Made by a program: the position numbers and the translations under genes. DNA of 64,000 nt, taken from positions 62,001 through 126,000 of the forward strand of contig SAXG01000065.1 in NCBI GenBank assembly GCA_012932865.1, in the 5' to 3' direction. The DNA is from Amylostereum areolatum. Taxonomy: Eukaryota; Basidiomycota; Agaricomycetes; Russulales; Stereaceae. A model generated the notes under the pieces. It made no database searches, was not told the DNA's origin, and saw nothing but the letters and a program-made list of their open reading frames with translations. This document shows positions 23,211 through 34,103 of this stretch, piece by piece (within the stretch, counting starts at the first letter, position 1; every line of letters starts with the position of its first letter).

Positions 23211-25299
23211 CTACCGAACCCTCGGCGTCGCAACAATCGTCAACGGATAGTCGAACAACGTGGTCCGCATGTTGCGGACGCCGGCCGAGGAATTTATCAC
23301 CGTCAAAGTCGGGAGCGAATTTGACGTCATACGAGAGCAGGAGGCGTGAAACGACCACGCGGAGCTCCTGGATCGCGAGCTGCTTTACCGAGACAACCGA
23401 AAGGACCTGCACAGAAATCAAGTCAGTTTACAGCACGATCACACGAAATGACAGGGAAGCACACACCGAACGAGAACGACATGATCGCAGACTTGCGCGT
23501 GCGCGTGCCGGGCCCAAGTCCGCCGGGGAGCCAGCGCTGTGGCTTGTATGAGAGAGGCTCCGGCCAGAAGTTCTCCTCCGCGATCTCTTGAGCATATGCG
23601 GGGACAGCCACAATGGTGTCACCCGGAACGAAGACGTCGTCGATAACGGCACCTGAAGAGGGAACGACACGAGGGAGGCCAGGGAAAGGTGTGCCGAGGC
23701 GAAGAGACTCGTTTACGACGGCGTCGAGATAGGGTAGTTCATTGAGAGTGTCCATTGGGAGAGGAGTCACCTCCGTTGGGAAAGGCGGTATCCAGTTCGG
23801 CGCGCAGTTTCGTGTAGACCTCAGGGATGAGCCAGAACGAAGTACAAGAGGAAAATCACGACTCCGGTCGTCGTGTCCGAACCTATTAGAAGAAAAAATT
23901 ATCAGAGCAAGGTTCGATGTGATATGAAGGGCATACGCACCCGCCTGGATAGCGAAGACAGCGTCTGCGCTGAGATCCTTGTCGGTGAGCTTGCTACGCG
24001 GAGGCTCGAAACTCTTGAGCTGATGAACGTAGGGGAGAAGGTAAGCAACCACGCATCACGAGGGAGCGTTTAAACTTACGATGTACGACGAGAGATCAAT
24101 GCTTCCCGTGGGTGCGCCAACATTCCGCCGAGCGAGCATGAGGCTGTATGCATAGTCCTCCAATCGACGGATCAAAGTTGTGGCCGGCAAGTACCACAGA
24201 ATTTGGAATAGAGAGGGCACCTCGCCGAGACTTGTGAGCTTGTCAGCGAGGCATACAGAGGTCAAAACACAGAGAGGCATACATCTCGAACATGACAGTG
24301 GCGATCTGACCGCTCTTGACAAGTTCCTTAGGGTCGCCCTCTTCCATGAGTTCCTGTATGCATATCAACGGGCTCGCTCTCACTGCAGAAAGGAGAATGA
24401 ACTTACCAGTCGGTTTGAACCGCCAAACGTAACGTCGCCCTGAAGGGAGACGGTGAGATGGACAATGAGAGATGTGTGGAGATTCGCACCATCACGTCGT
24501 ACGACCAATGTTGCACACACTCTCCAATGTCCAGGACTCCCTGCGCATTGCGCCGTTGTCCAATGCACTCCATAAGCTGCACGGTACGCTTATCCAACAT
24601 CGGCTTATAATGTGCTAACCTACGGTGATCGTCAGATATCAGAAGACAATGCACGCGCGTGAAGAAATGGGTTTACGTGTGAGAAGTGAAACCGCCCGCC
24701 CAATGTTTGCGGCGTATGCCATGATCCACCCTTCCTGTCATGAAGAAGATGGAATTCCCAGTCGACCGGCCGGGCAACTCGTACGCGTCGCTCTTGTCAA
24801 ACGCATTCGCGTTGGCATAGATCGGGGCCACAGCCGCATGTGAGTTGATGGAGAGTGTCTTGGGCCCAGTGCGTACAAACTTGCCGTATTTCTGGTGCAG
24901 ATCGGCGATGTAGGTGTGACGGTGACCAGTGTAGACGATGTACGCGATGCGGAGGCTGGTGATCTTGTTGATTAAAGGACCGGGGAACTTTGGCCAAAGG
25001 GTGGAAGGGGGAAAGACGGTACGCGACGGTGACAAGGGCGAGCGCGGAAAGTTGCTGGACAATCCACAGCGAAGAATAAAGAATGGCGGTTGGGACAGTA
25101 TGACCGTTAAGATATTCTGCGACGCATAACACGGCGAAAAAGGCTGCCTCGGCGACCGCCGCGAGTTCGCCGCGAATGGGTCGTCGGTGAACGGCAAGAC
25201 AGAGTAACTGGACGCAAGTCAGGATGGGATGAGATCGAAGGGAGAGCAACGCACCAAGCCCGACGCGGCAGGAAGAAGAAGAGAAAATCGCGTCGCCAT
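23211..25299 (-). CDS. Cytochrome P450 monooxygenase with frame breaks
   Basis: The model runs from MATRFSLLLPAASG (25299), through a hydrophobic membrane-anchor region and the proline hinge HPLAKVP/GPLINK, to AFDKSDAYELPGRSTGN and later NESLRLGTPFPGLPRVV (K-helix ESLR, ExxR). YKPQRWLPGG and the heme loop FSFG(intron)GPFGCLGK with the Cys ligand follow. The protein would be an ER-anchored oxidase of roughly 520 residues, CYP subfamily not determined. Reading frame is lost at three homopolymers: GGGG at 24982-24985 (hinge), TTT at 23384-23386 (immediately after CLGK) and TTT at 23293-23295 (before GVRNMRTTLFDYPLTIV). One base too many at each explains all three. This is either a pseudogene or an intact gene with sequence errors. 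Confidence 0.75.
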
Positions 25300-26221
25300 C
25301 GTGTACAAAAAGCCAAACAGAGGGAACGCAAGCTGCGTCGGGGGGAAAGACTGAAGGAGTCAACGGGTGAGAAACAGGTGTAGATATCATGTCTCCCAGC
25401 CGGCGCATCAGATTGATATGAAAATGTCCTAAAAAGACATGCCGGTACACTGTACAGCGTTGAAATTGAACGGTCATCTCAGATGACGTGGTCCCGACGA
25501 TGGCGCTGTGGACTTGATAACAAACCGCCCTGCGACAAGCCGCCGCGACCGGTCCAAATATGCTCACATGCTAACAACTACAAGTCTGGCTCGGTCTGGC
25601 TCGGTCATCCAAGGTCATTCAGGACGAATGTCAGGAGAACCTGAATCTTGGCTGCATGGAGAGGCATGGAGTCGGACTGAGTCGGACCAGAGGAGAGGCG
25701 TCGGCGCAGTTGCAGACGATAAATATAGAGACTTAGAGTGACCCCAGGCCCTGCCGCCTCTCTGTGAATATCTGGAAGTCAGAAGACGAGACTCGCACAC
25801 TGTATTGTAAATATCAGATGGGGAGAGAAACGTAAACCGCGAAGGCATGCCGACATCCGCCTCTGTCGGGGTACATAACGACCGTTGTCTCCGAAAATAG
25901 AGTGTTTTGTCTCCGCCGAAAGGTTTCGTTGCCTGTTTACGATCGTCGTAGTACTTGGCCGTATGTAGTGTAGTCATCAATGGTGTAGTTATTTGATTGG
26001 GGAGTTGGGAGGCGGTGCAGGGACGAGGAACGGATTATGTAAGCGCCCGTGTGATCTTCCATCTGATGCGAAATTCAAGGTCTAATCGCCGCGCCCATCT
26101 CCTGGTCCAGCTGAGCTCATGCAGTTAATAAGTCTATCCCCGCATTTTGCGCTCTCTCGCCTTTCCGTGTCCGCGTTGTTTCAGGCTCTCTTCTCCCTTG
26201 TGTTCTGACTTCGCGCTTGTC
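25300..26221. other. Intergenic region between divergent genes
   Basis: About 0.9 kb holding the upstream regions of the P450 gene and the DUF6534 gene. A short direct repeat TCTGGCTCGG occurs twice near 25590. No coding pattern or RNA gene was recognised. Confidence 0.5.
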
Positions 26222-28031
26222 ATGTCTTCTCCCGCTCCCCCGCACTTCCAGCGACCAGATCTCGACGGTTCGCTCGGGGCGACCTTTGTTGGGCTCGTTG
26301 CGACTTCAATGTGCGTTTTTCCTCCGTCCCTGTGGTCTCACTGGTCCTAACTTTGTCATCCTCGATAGCTTGTTTGGTATCACTCTTCTCCAGACGTTTT
26401 ACTACTATGTCACCTTCCGCGACGACCAGATTGGGCTGAAGCTACTCGTGCGTCCTCTTCGTCTCTTGCTTTTCCTCGTCGTTAATCGCCTTGCACGGCG
26501 TAGGTCGGCGTACTGTCGTATGTGCAACACCTTACCTACTAGCAATCTCGCATGTCTCACTTTCCCCGCTGCTTAGGGCACTCGACACGGCGCAACTAAT
26601 AATGGTTGCCCATGGCCTGTACTACTACACCATCACGAGCTTTGGTCTGTACCCAAACCTAGACAACGTTATCTGGTGTGTTATCCGTCGCTACTCCATC
26701 CACTCTCTCGGATTGACGCGGTCTTATTTGGGTGTGCAGGAGCTTTCACAGTACGTTCCCCTCCGATACCTTCGCGGGGCGAAGTTTGCTCATGACTTTC
26801 CACTTAGGCCGACGTCTTCTTCACGGTAAGCATGCTCTCAGTACCTGGGTTGTCGCGTGGGTCGCTCAAATCTGTTCCCAAAAGTCTGTAATTGCCGTGA
26901 TAGTGCAGTTGTATCTCATCCGGCGGGTCTGGATCTGTGAGTTGCGCCGGCAGCTTTTGTCGTCTGCAAGAATCCTTGGTCGCTAACTTTCCTCCTTTCC
27001 AAGTGAGCGGCAAGAACATTTGGCTTTCTGCGTTCTTGGCAAGTCGCGTTTATCGATCGCTCCATCTCAACCAGTGCTAACGTTGATCGTGTTTAGACCG
27101 CTCTTAGTCTTTTCGCTTTCGGTAAGCGCCTTTTTGAATGATTCCTTTTCTTGTAGACTGAGCTCTTGGGACGCGATTAGCATCCGGAATGGGTAAGGGA
27201 TCTTCGTTTTTTCTGGTCCGCTTCGAGTTGCTGATTGAGTGCACCAGCCTACGGCGTGCGCCTGTGCGTAGAATCCGCATTCTTATCTTTTTCAGTGGCT
27301 TATTGGTGCTTCACAGTGCCCAGATTCCGAAGCAGTCGCAGATCGAGAAGATAATCGTACGCCTCCGTTGACTCACTGTTAATACTCGACTGACGAACGC
27401 CCGACAGTACCTGATCCGTATGGCCCTTTCGGGTACTGTGGCCGTTGACGTCTGTATCACGATTGCTCTCGTGTACTTCCTACGCAAGAACAGGTCGGGA
27501 ATGAAGAGTACGGACAGCGTCGTCCATTTCCTGGTCGTGTTCACCATCAACACCGGTGCCGTCACGAGGTAAATTTATCTTTCATCTCCGCTCTCCCGAG
27601 CACACACTGACGTACCATCCTGTAGTTTGGCTGCGCTCATGGACGTGATCCTGGTACGTCGGAGCTGGCTGAACGACGGGTACCTTATTTCTCACTGATA
27701 TTGGGCAGCACGCGACTCTGGAGACCACATTGGCATTTTTGACATTCTATGTCATGCTATCCAAACGTGCGTGTTTCGATGATCTGATGGAAGGCGTGTG
27801 CGTGTGCTAATTTTTTGCTGCAGTCTACGTGAACAGGTATGGAATCTCTTGTCCTTCCGCTCGGGACCATGTTGACGATCCCACACGCCTTGCCATCAAA
27901 CCCTAGTCTGCTTGCTACGTACGTGTCGTTCGTGATGGGCTATTTTGCGCGCTTCTTACTGATCACATACATTCAGGTTGAACGCGCGAACAGTTCTTCG
28001 TGGGGAGCGCAGTCCTCCACATCCGCTCTAA
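26222..28031 (+). CDS. DUF6534-type seven-helix membrane protein
   Basis: The start MSSPAPPHFQRPDLDGSLGA is followed, after the first intron, by LFGITLLQTFYYYVTFRDD, the hallmark opening of Agaricomycete DUF6534 proteins. Many short exons, each about one transmembrane helix, follow. These include FFLRKNRSGMKSTDSVVHF-like text near 27480, a segment resembling the family's HRSRTGFKRTD loop, FTINTGAVTSLAALMDVIL, and HATLETTLAFLTFYVMLSK. The end is LNARTVLRGERSPPHPL with a stop at 28029. The family is a lineage-specific set of plasma-membrane-type proteins of unknown function, sometimes compared with receptor-like seven-helix topology. Precise exon borders were checked only for the first and last exons. 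Confidence 0.75.
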
Positions 28032-29395
28032 CGAAGTCATGGCGTTCGGTCCCAACGATCAGTTACATCTCAGCACCGTACGCAATCAATTCTCCATCTT
28101 TCTGGCTGGCAAGCACTCCTGACGGGAGGCGGCTTTATCTAACAGAATAAATCCACCACGGTGGGCACGATCGGAACGATGATGTTCAGCGCACCCCAGA
28201 CACAGAGCATGGACTCCGAAGCCCATGGTCTGTCGTCGTCTAGCAAGCATCACGGCTACGTTTAAAAGGCCTCCCCGCCCCCCATCGTCGATCGTTTTGG
28301 ACTGTCTGGCTGTGCTCTCCCTTTGCAATTTGTATTCCTTCACCATCGCATCTACCTCACACTCGTTGTCGTTTATCCTTTCACGTCTGTAAGCACATAG
28401 TTCATGTCTCTCTATCCCTCTGTGGGAGTGGCTCATTATTTATCTAATTTATTTGATGACATGAAAGTAGTGTTTCGTTAGTAAGAGCAGGGGTCATGCA
28501 TGGAATGGTGATACGGTTCCCTTGAGGCCTTCATGAGGTTCAAGCAAGTTTCAAGAAGAGTCGACACGCGTACTTTGAATTATGCGAGAGCTTCAAGGGG
28601 CTCGGAAAGGGTGCCTTTGAGGGAAGGCCCTTGAGGAATGTCCAGAGGAGGACGGTCAGCGTGTATCAAGTGAGACAATGCCCTGCCCCTCCAGCCCCCC
28701 TGTCTTTTTGCATCGGGGTGAATTAGGATGAACTCGACCGCTGTGCTCAGAATGTGATTTTGGAGGTTCTAGCCGAGAGACCGGTGTGGAGGAGCGATGG
28801 ACTGCAAATGAGTTGGAGCTTGTCACTTCTACCAATAGTACCATCACGATGAGATGTTGGACCGAAGTGCTCCACTATTGGCCATCAGTGCATCAGCGCT
28901 CAGCGCGCCGTACCGCGGCTCCGAGACATTGAGGATATCGGTGTGAGCGAGTTGCTGAAACATAGCAATGATCCTCGGAGGAATCGCGAGCTGTCAAAAT
29001 TCCGACGGCTGTCAAAAATGCTGCATACCAAAGCCGGCGCGCCCACAAGCCCTGCGGGACGCGTGGTCACAGTCAAAATGACGCACATGCCCGATCGGGA
29101 AGATGGGCAAAGTGCGATGGACGACGATCGACCGCCGCGCGCCGGGAGCCCGGGCTCGGCGTGATTCGGTCGAGATTCGGCCTCGACCGAATCGCCTTGT
29201 GACCACGAGGCGACGGCAACGGTGACGGCGACAACATTTCAACATGACTTTCACCGCCGACAAACTTCCACTTCGTGTAATCTCTTGTGTGATCCAACTG
29301 ATCCCAACTCCTCCTATTTTTCTCCCCACCTCCGACGAGGACTTCGTACTTGTTCACTCGACCTTCCTTGACTTCACGGTTCACCACCATCAGCT
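28032..29395. other. Intergenic stretch without a supportable gene
   Basis: About 1.36 kb. Only short frames without domains or splice consistency were seen. The last 100 bp are CT-rich and form the likely leader of the hydrolase gene starting at 29396. Confidence 0.5.
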
Positions 29396-30653
29396 ATGGC
29401 CGCACCAACCCTCACTTTGACACAAAGGCTCGACATGATCCCCGCCATGCTCTCCGTCGGTGAGTCCCTCATGGCGTACTTCTGCATTTCATTCCCTCAC
29501 TCTCGACTCAGCGGCGGCTGGGATCGCCACCGCGCTCTATGGACCGTTCCGTGGGACGGAAGGCGCCGCTACTTTCGACCGTCATATGCAGAACGGCATC
29601 ACGCGCAGGCTCGCGGGGCGCTTGAACATCGCCCAGCTTCAGTTTGTACGCGGCACCTCCACCGCGACGTTCGACAAATGGGCCGCTGCGAACCCATCCG
29701 TCGAGGTGCACACGGATGTGATCGGCGAGGACGCAAAGGTACATTGGCTGGGAAATAAGGACGCGGACAAGGTCCTGTTGCATGTGCACGGTACGTGACG
29801 CGTTGTTTCGCGCTCGGACGGCTTGCTCAGTCGCGCGTAGGTGGAGGTTACATTCTCCCGCTTTCCGTTGGGCACCTTGCCCTGTTGAACGGCCTGCGTG
29901 AGGCCATCCACGCGTCTACCGGGGTGAACATGTCCGTGGCCATCGTCGAATACAGTGAGCCTTGCACGCCTACTGCTTCGTTCATTGTCTGACGCCCTCT
30001 CAGCTCTTGCGCCGATCAAGCCCTACCCTACCCAAGTCCGCCAGGCGAACGCGGCGCTGCACCACATCATTGGCCTTGGCGTATCCCCTTCTAACGTGAT
30101 TCTCTCCGGCGACTCTGCAGGCGCACACGTCATTCTTTGTCTTCTCTCGCATATATTGCATCCGCACCCTGACATCGCCGCGCCCCCCACGCTCTCTGCA
30201 CCGCTCGCGGGCTTACTTTTGATCTCTCCTCGTGTGTCCAACGCGACCACTGCGCCTTCGTTCACCCAAAATACGGCCAGAGACACGCTCACGCGCGAGA
30301 CCTTCGTGTCGTGGATCGCCAACTTCCGCACCAACTCGTCGATCACGTCCGAGGACGGACTGGCCAAGGACGGGTGGTATTCCGAGCCCGTCAACGCGCC
30401 GACAGAGTGGTGGGACGCGCTCGCGGGGACCGTCGTCAAGAGGGTGTTCGTGTCCGCGGGCGAACACGAGTGTATGCGGGACGATATCGTGCGGTTCGGG
30501 TTGAAGTGGAAAGACGAGGTCAAAGGGCTGGACGTGCAGTTGGAAGTGGAGGAGAAGGGGATCCATGATTCTCCGTTGATGGACGTGGGGAGGGCGCCGA
30601 GTGCGTTGATGGTGTCTATTGGGACGTGGTTGGGGAAAGACCGCGAAAGGTGA
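29396..30653 (+). CDS. Alpha/beta hydrolase, hormone-sensitive-lipase type (abhydrolase_3)
   Basis: A protein of about 360 residues in four exons, starting MAAPTLTLTQRLDMIPAML. It carries the oxyanion motif HVHGGGYILPL (split by an intron near 29793), the nucleophile elbow VILSGDSAGAH with the catalytic Ser, an acid probably in SAGEHECMRDD, and a His in EKGIHDSPL. This order is the signature of HSL-family esterases/lipases and of the steryl- or N-formylkynurenine-type fungal relatives. A short hydrophobic stretch near the N terminus may anchor it. It lies convergent to the carboxylesterase that ends at 30987. All exons join in frame. Substrate cannot be told from sequence. Confidence 0.85.
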
Positions 30654-30986
30654 TGCATGAGAGCATGAACCTGGAAGAGTATGTAACTTATTTATTTCGG
30701 GCTTTCTTTCTACTTTGTTGTGTTCACCACTACACTCACTGTCGTCTATCTAAATCGCTGTACTTGTGGCGTGACTTGACCTTATACAACCGCCGGGCGA
30801 AAGCTCGAGGCTTCACATTCACAGCGTACAACAGGCGTACAACAACAAAGTGTGAATTGCCATGTAATGCGTAAAGTATGGTCAGAAGCGAAGGAACGTG
30901 TATGTTTAACGAGGGGGATGTTCTTTCGAACCAATAGATAGATAACTTAAAATGCGCGGTGCACGAGAAAAGCAGAAGAAAACGGG

Positions 30987-33283
30987 TCAGTGGGCGAACA
31001 CGATAGGATTGGCCGCCATGAAGCTGGGCCGGATTTCTCGTTGAGCATGTCTGACGGTGCAGGAAGGAAAAGAAAGGACCCACTCTGTGCGCGCAATCTC
31101 GAACGTGTCGTTGATGGTCTGGGTCTTCACATCCCCGCCGACGATCTCTAAGACGGTTCCATTTGGCTGCGTGTACTTCGGCCACGCCTGCTCTGCGCAC
31201 GAGGCCGTACGCGTCAGCCCCTCCGAAGAGATTAAAATATGAAACGCGCACCTTGACCGGACAGCGGCACAACGGGCGCCAGTTCCACCGCGAAACTGAT
31301 CCACGCGGTGGTCAGCGTGTCCGCGAGGGCTTGAAATTCCTCCGACGGGTTTGCGCCGATATCAAATATGAACGGAAGTTCAACTCCATGGGTCACTGTA
31401 CGCCAGAGATGAAACGAGGGGGAAACGATCAGGACCCCCTCAAGTTCGTCCTCACCGCTCCTCGGGAGGCGTGGGTGAGAAATAGCACGTACCGCCTAGC
31501 GTCGCGTTGGTCACGCTCTCTTCCGCCGAGAACCGATAGGTGTAGATCGGCGCCTCCGCGCTGAAATTGGACGCCACCTGCGCGAAAGAAGCGCATGGGT
31601 TCGAGGAAACCGGCGTCACCCGCGACAGCGGCGACACGCGTGAACTGGCGGCCGTTCGGGAAACCGTCGTTTGCAGCGGCCGGGGAGTAGCTATCGGGGT
31701 CGTCCGGGTAAAGGGCGAGCACGGATGGGAGCGCAGTTAGAAGGTGGACGCCGGCAAGGGGGTTCGTGTTGGCGGTGAGGAAAGCAAGGAAGTCCAGCGC
31801 GGTGTCAAGGCCGAACGGAGCGAAAGTCGTTCCTGTTTATAACAGGCGAAGCGGTCAGTCGAAGTTCGATGGTGGTGGGGGTGGGGTGGGGGGATATGGT
31901 ATACCTTCGTCGTGGTTCGTGCCGAGGATGGCGGGCTTGTGGAAGAAAGACCCCGAAGTCGTCAACGCGGCGGGAGAATCGGTGATGAGCTCTCCATCGA
32001 TATTGGGCACGAACGCATAATCGCCTCCTCGAATCTGCGCGCCTTGGGTCGCGAAGAAGGGTAGGGTCGCATTGTAAAACGTTGCAGCGTCAAGTGCGCG
32101 CAGACATTCGAAGTTCCTAGAGATGCTGAGGGTCGCGCAGCCGGCGGCGATGGACAAGTTGGCCCATGTTGCTTCGCGGACGGTGCCGTTGTAGTAGGGA
32201 ACTCTGGGGCGTAGTTTAGTAGGGGTAAGGAGGAACGAAAAGTGTGAGATGCGCACGTCGAGGGCGACTGCATGATCTGTGGGGCGAAATCTTAGGAAGG
32301 CAGGAGGGAATGACATAGAGAGCCTTACCGAGGCCCGGAAAAGGTCGCTCACGGCCGGGTTGTAGTGGTGTAACTGAATTGAACCTGCTCCAGCACTTTG
32401 ACCGAACAGAGTGACCTGCAGAACGCCGGTGAGCAACCCCACGCCTGCGTCATGAAAGAACCATATACCTTGGTCGGATCGCCCCCAAACGCAGCAATGT
32501 TTTGCTGGACCCATTGCATTGCCAGGATCTGATCCTTGAGACCGAGGTTGAGCGCGCCCTTTTTCGTGGCCGCGATACCTTGGGGGAAGCCCCATGGACC
32601 AAGGCGGTAGTTGATGCTCACGAACACCACCGGAGTATCCCTTGCCAGGCTACGCGTGACGATGCCTGTCAATACGATCGCGTTAGTCAAGTGCTCCTGA
32701 ACGATACAATATGTCGTTTACTTGTGCCATTGTAGAGCGAAGAGTCTCCCTGAACGTAAGCGCCGCCGAAAATCCAAAGGAGGACGGGCAGCGACGTCGC
32801 GTTCGACGACTGCTTCGGTCGAATAATGTTCAGACTGAGACAGTCCTCGGATAGGTCATCGAGGCTCAACGTCTCGGAAAACTGATCACAAAATCAACTC
32901 AACGATGTCCACGTCACGAAAACGCATTCTTACCAGCGGCTGCGGACACGCCTTGCCGTATTTTGTAGCATCTTGCCATTGTACGGGAGAATCCGCGTTG
33001 AGGTGCAGGGTCGCAGGTTCAAAACGCCCAGCGTGTCCGTATGGGATCCCTGATAGCGAGATATCGTGTGGGGATCAATCAAGGGGGAAAAATGCAAGTG
33101 AAGAGAGAAATATCACTGACCTCCGTAAAACTCGAGGTCCTCGCCAGTCTGATAGGCACCCGTGTATGTCGTACCGTTGAGGGTTGTCTGGGGAAAAGCA
33201 TCAAAGGCAAGAGCCTGAACACAGGATGCGACGGCGGCGACGAGGAGGGCAGCTACGTGCGGCTGGCGTGGCGCAGAGAACAT
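30987..33283 (-). CDS. Secreted type-B carboxylesterase/lipase
   Basis: The start [20 protein letters not shown] is followed by CVQALA, a clear signal peptide, so the protein is probably secreted. Family motifs follow in order: SEDCLSLNI (carboxylesterase-B signature 2), [13 protein letters not shown] (oxyanion hole), [16 protein letters not shown], and [15 protein letters not shown], where the usual GESAG elbow is GQSAG. Next are [15 protein letters not shown] with the acidic triad residue, and [11 protein letters not shown] with the catalytic His. The C terminus is [11 protein letters not shown]. About ten short introns were read through. An example is GAC|GTGCGC to CCCAG, joining QSPST and VPYYNG. 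It resembles fungal cholinesterase-like and Candida-rugosa-type lipases, hydrolysing esters outside the cell. Confidence 0.88.
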
Positions 33284-33335
33284 GGTACGCCGAACTAATC
33301 AAAACAAGATGATCAAGGGGGACCTCTATCTGAGG

Positions 33336-33342
33336 CTTATAT
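33336..33342 (-). promoter_or_regulatory. TATA box of the carboxylesterase gene
   Basis: On the minus strand ATATAAG lies about 52 bp upstream of the ATG at 33283. The same spacing (43-54 bp) is seen at the AA9 gene and at both flavin-reductase-like genes, supporting a short 5' leader. Confidence 0.45.
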
Positions 33343-34103
33343 CTTTTTGGTGGGTCGGTTTCTTTGGTTGTGATGTACGCTAATAATTATGATGGCGATC
33401 AGTGCGATCCTCCGGTGCTCATCAATGCATCACGCAAGTCCGTGACATCAGAGTAGCATCAGAGACTTGCTGACCGCCTCCCGAAATGCGTCCCCTGCTC
33501 CCGACATCCGTAAGATGAAATAAATGATCCTAGGGCCAAGGGGTCTCCAATTGCAACGTGGCTACCGTCAGGAGAAATGTATCCGCCCTGGACCTGAAGC
33601 TGAAGTCTGGATCTGAGGAGGCGTGATCCATACAGTAAGACGTTGCTGGTGGGGAGGGCGGAGGACATACGAGGTTCACAAGAAGTTGGAGACCCCGAAT
33701 AATTCTATAGTCGAACGGCTGAGTGACTTGGTCGAGTAAGTACGAGGTTGGTACTTACGAGGTTACTCGAGGTAGGACCGTCAACGACTCGGGAGTCGGC
33801 TGGGTTGTCATCAATTACGTAAGGAACCCCCACGACCTGGCAACTGCGATCGCCGCACTCAACCCTACTCAATTACCGCCAGATACCGCCATCAGCTTTG
33901 TTTCCAATGCTACTGCAATTTACCAGTTTATATCAGGATGACGGTCTTCAAGGCCTCGTTTGCTTGTTGGCATCGTGGACAGACTGACAGCTTTCGGGCC
34001 TGTTCACGCCCAGGGCCACGCTCAGGCTTGTCAAGGCGCTCGCATTGGCTGATATAACAACCCTTTGACATAGGTAGGCGTGCTACTCCGGGTTTCGGAC
34101 GAC
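33343..34103. other. Intergenic region with no supportable gene
   Basis: About 760 bp between divergent promoters. Short frames (for example at 33723-33941) have no recognisable domain. GATATAAC near 34053 is a weak TATA-like candidate for the gene starting at 34104. Confidence 0.45.

Noticed and set aside
33000..33030. tRNA-like B-box text (GGTTCAAAACGCC)
   Set aside because: Lies within a carboxylesterase exon and has no matching A box or cloverleaf.
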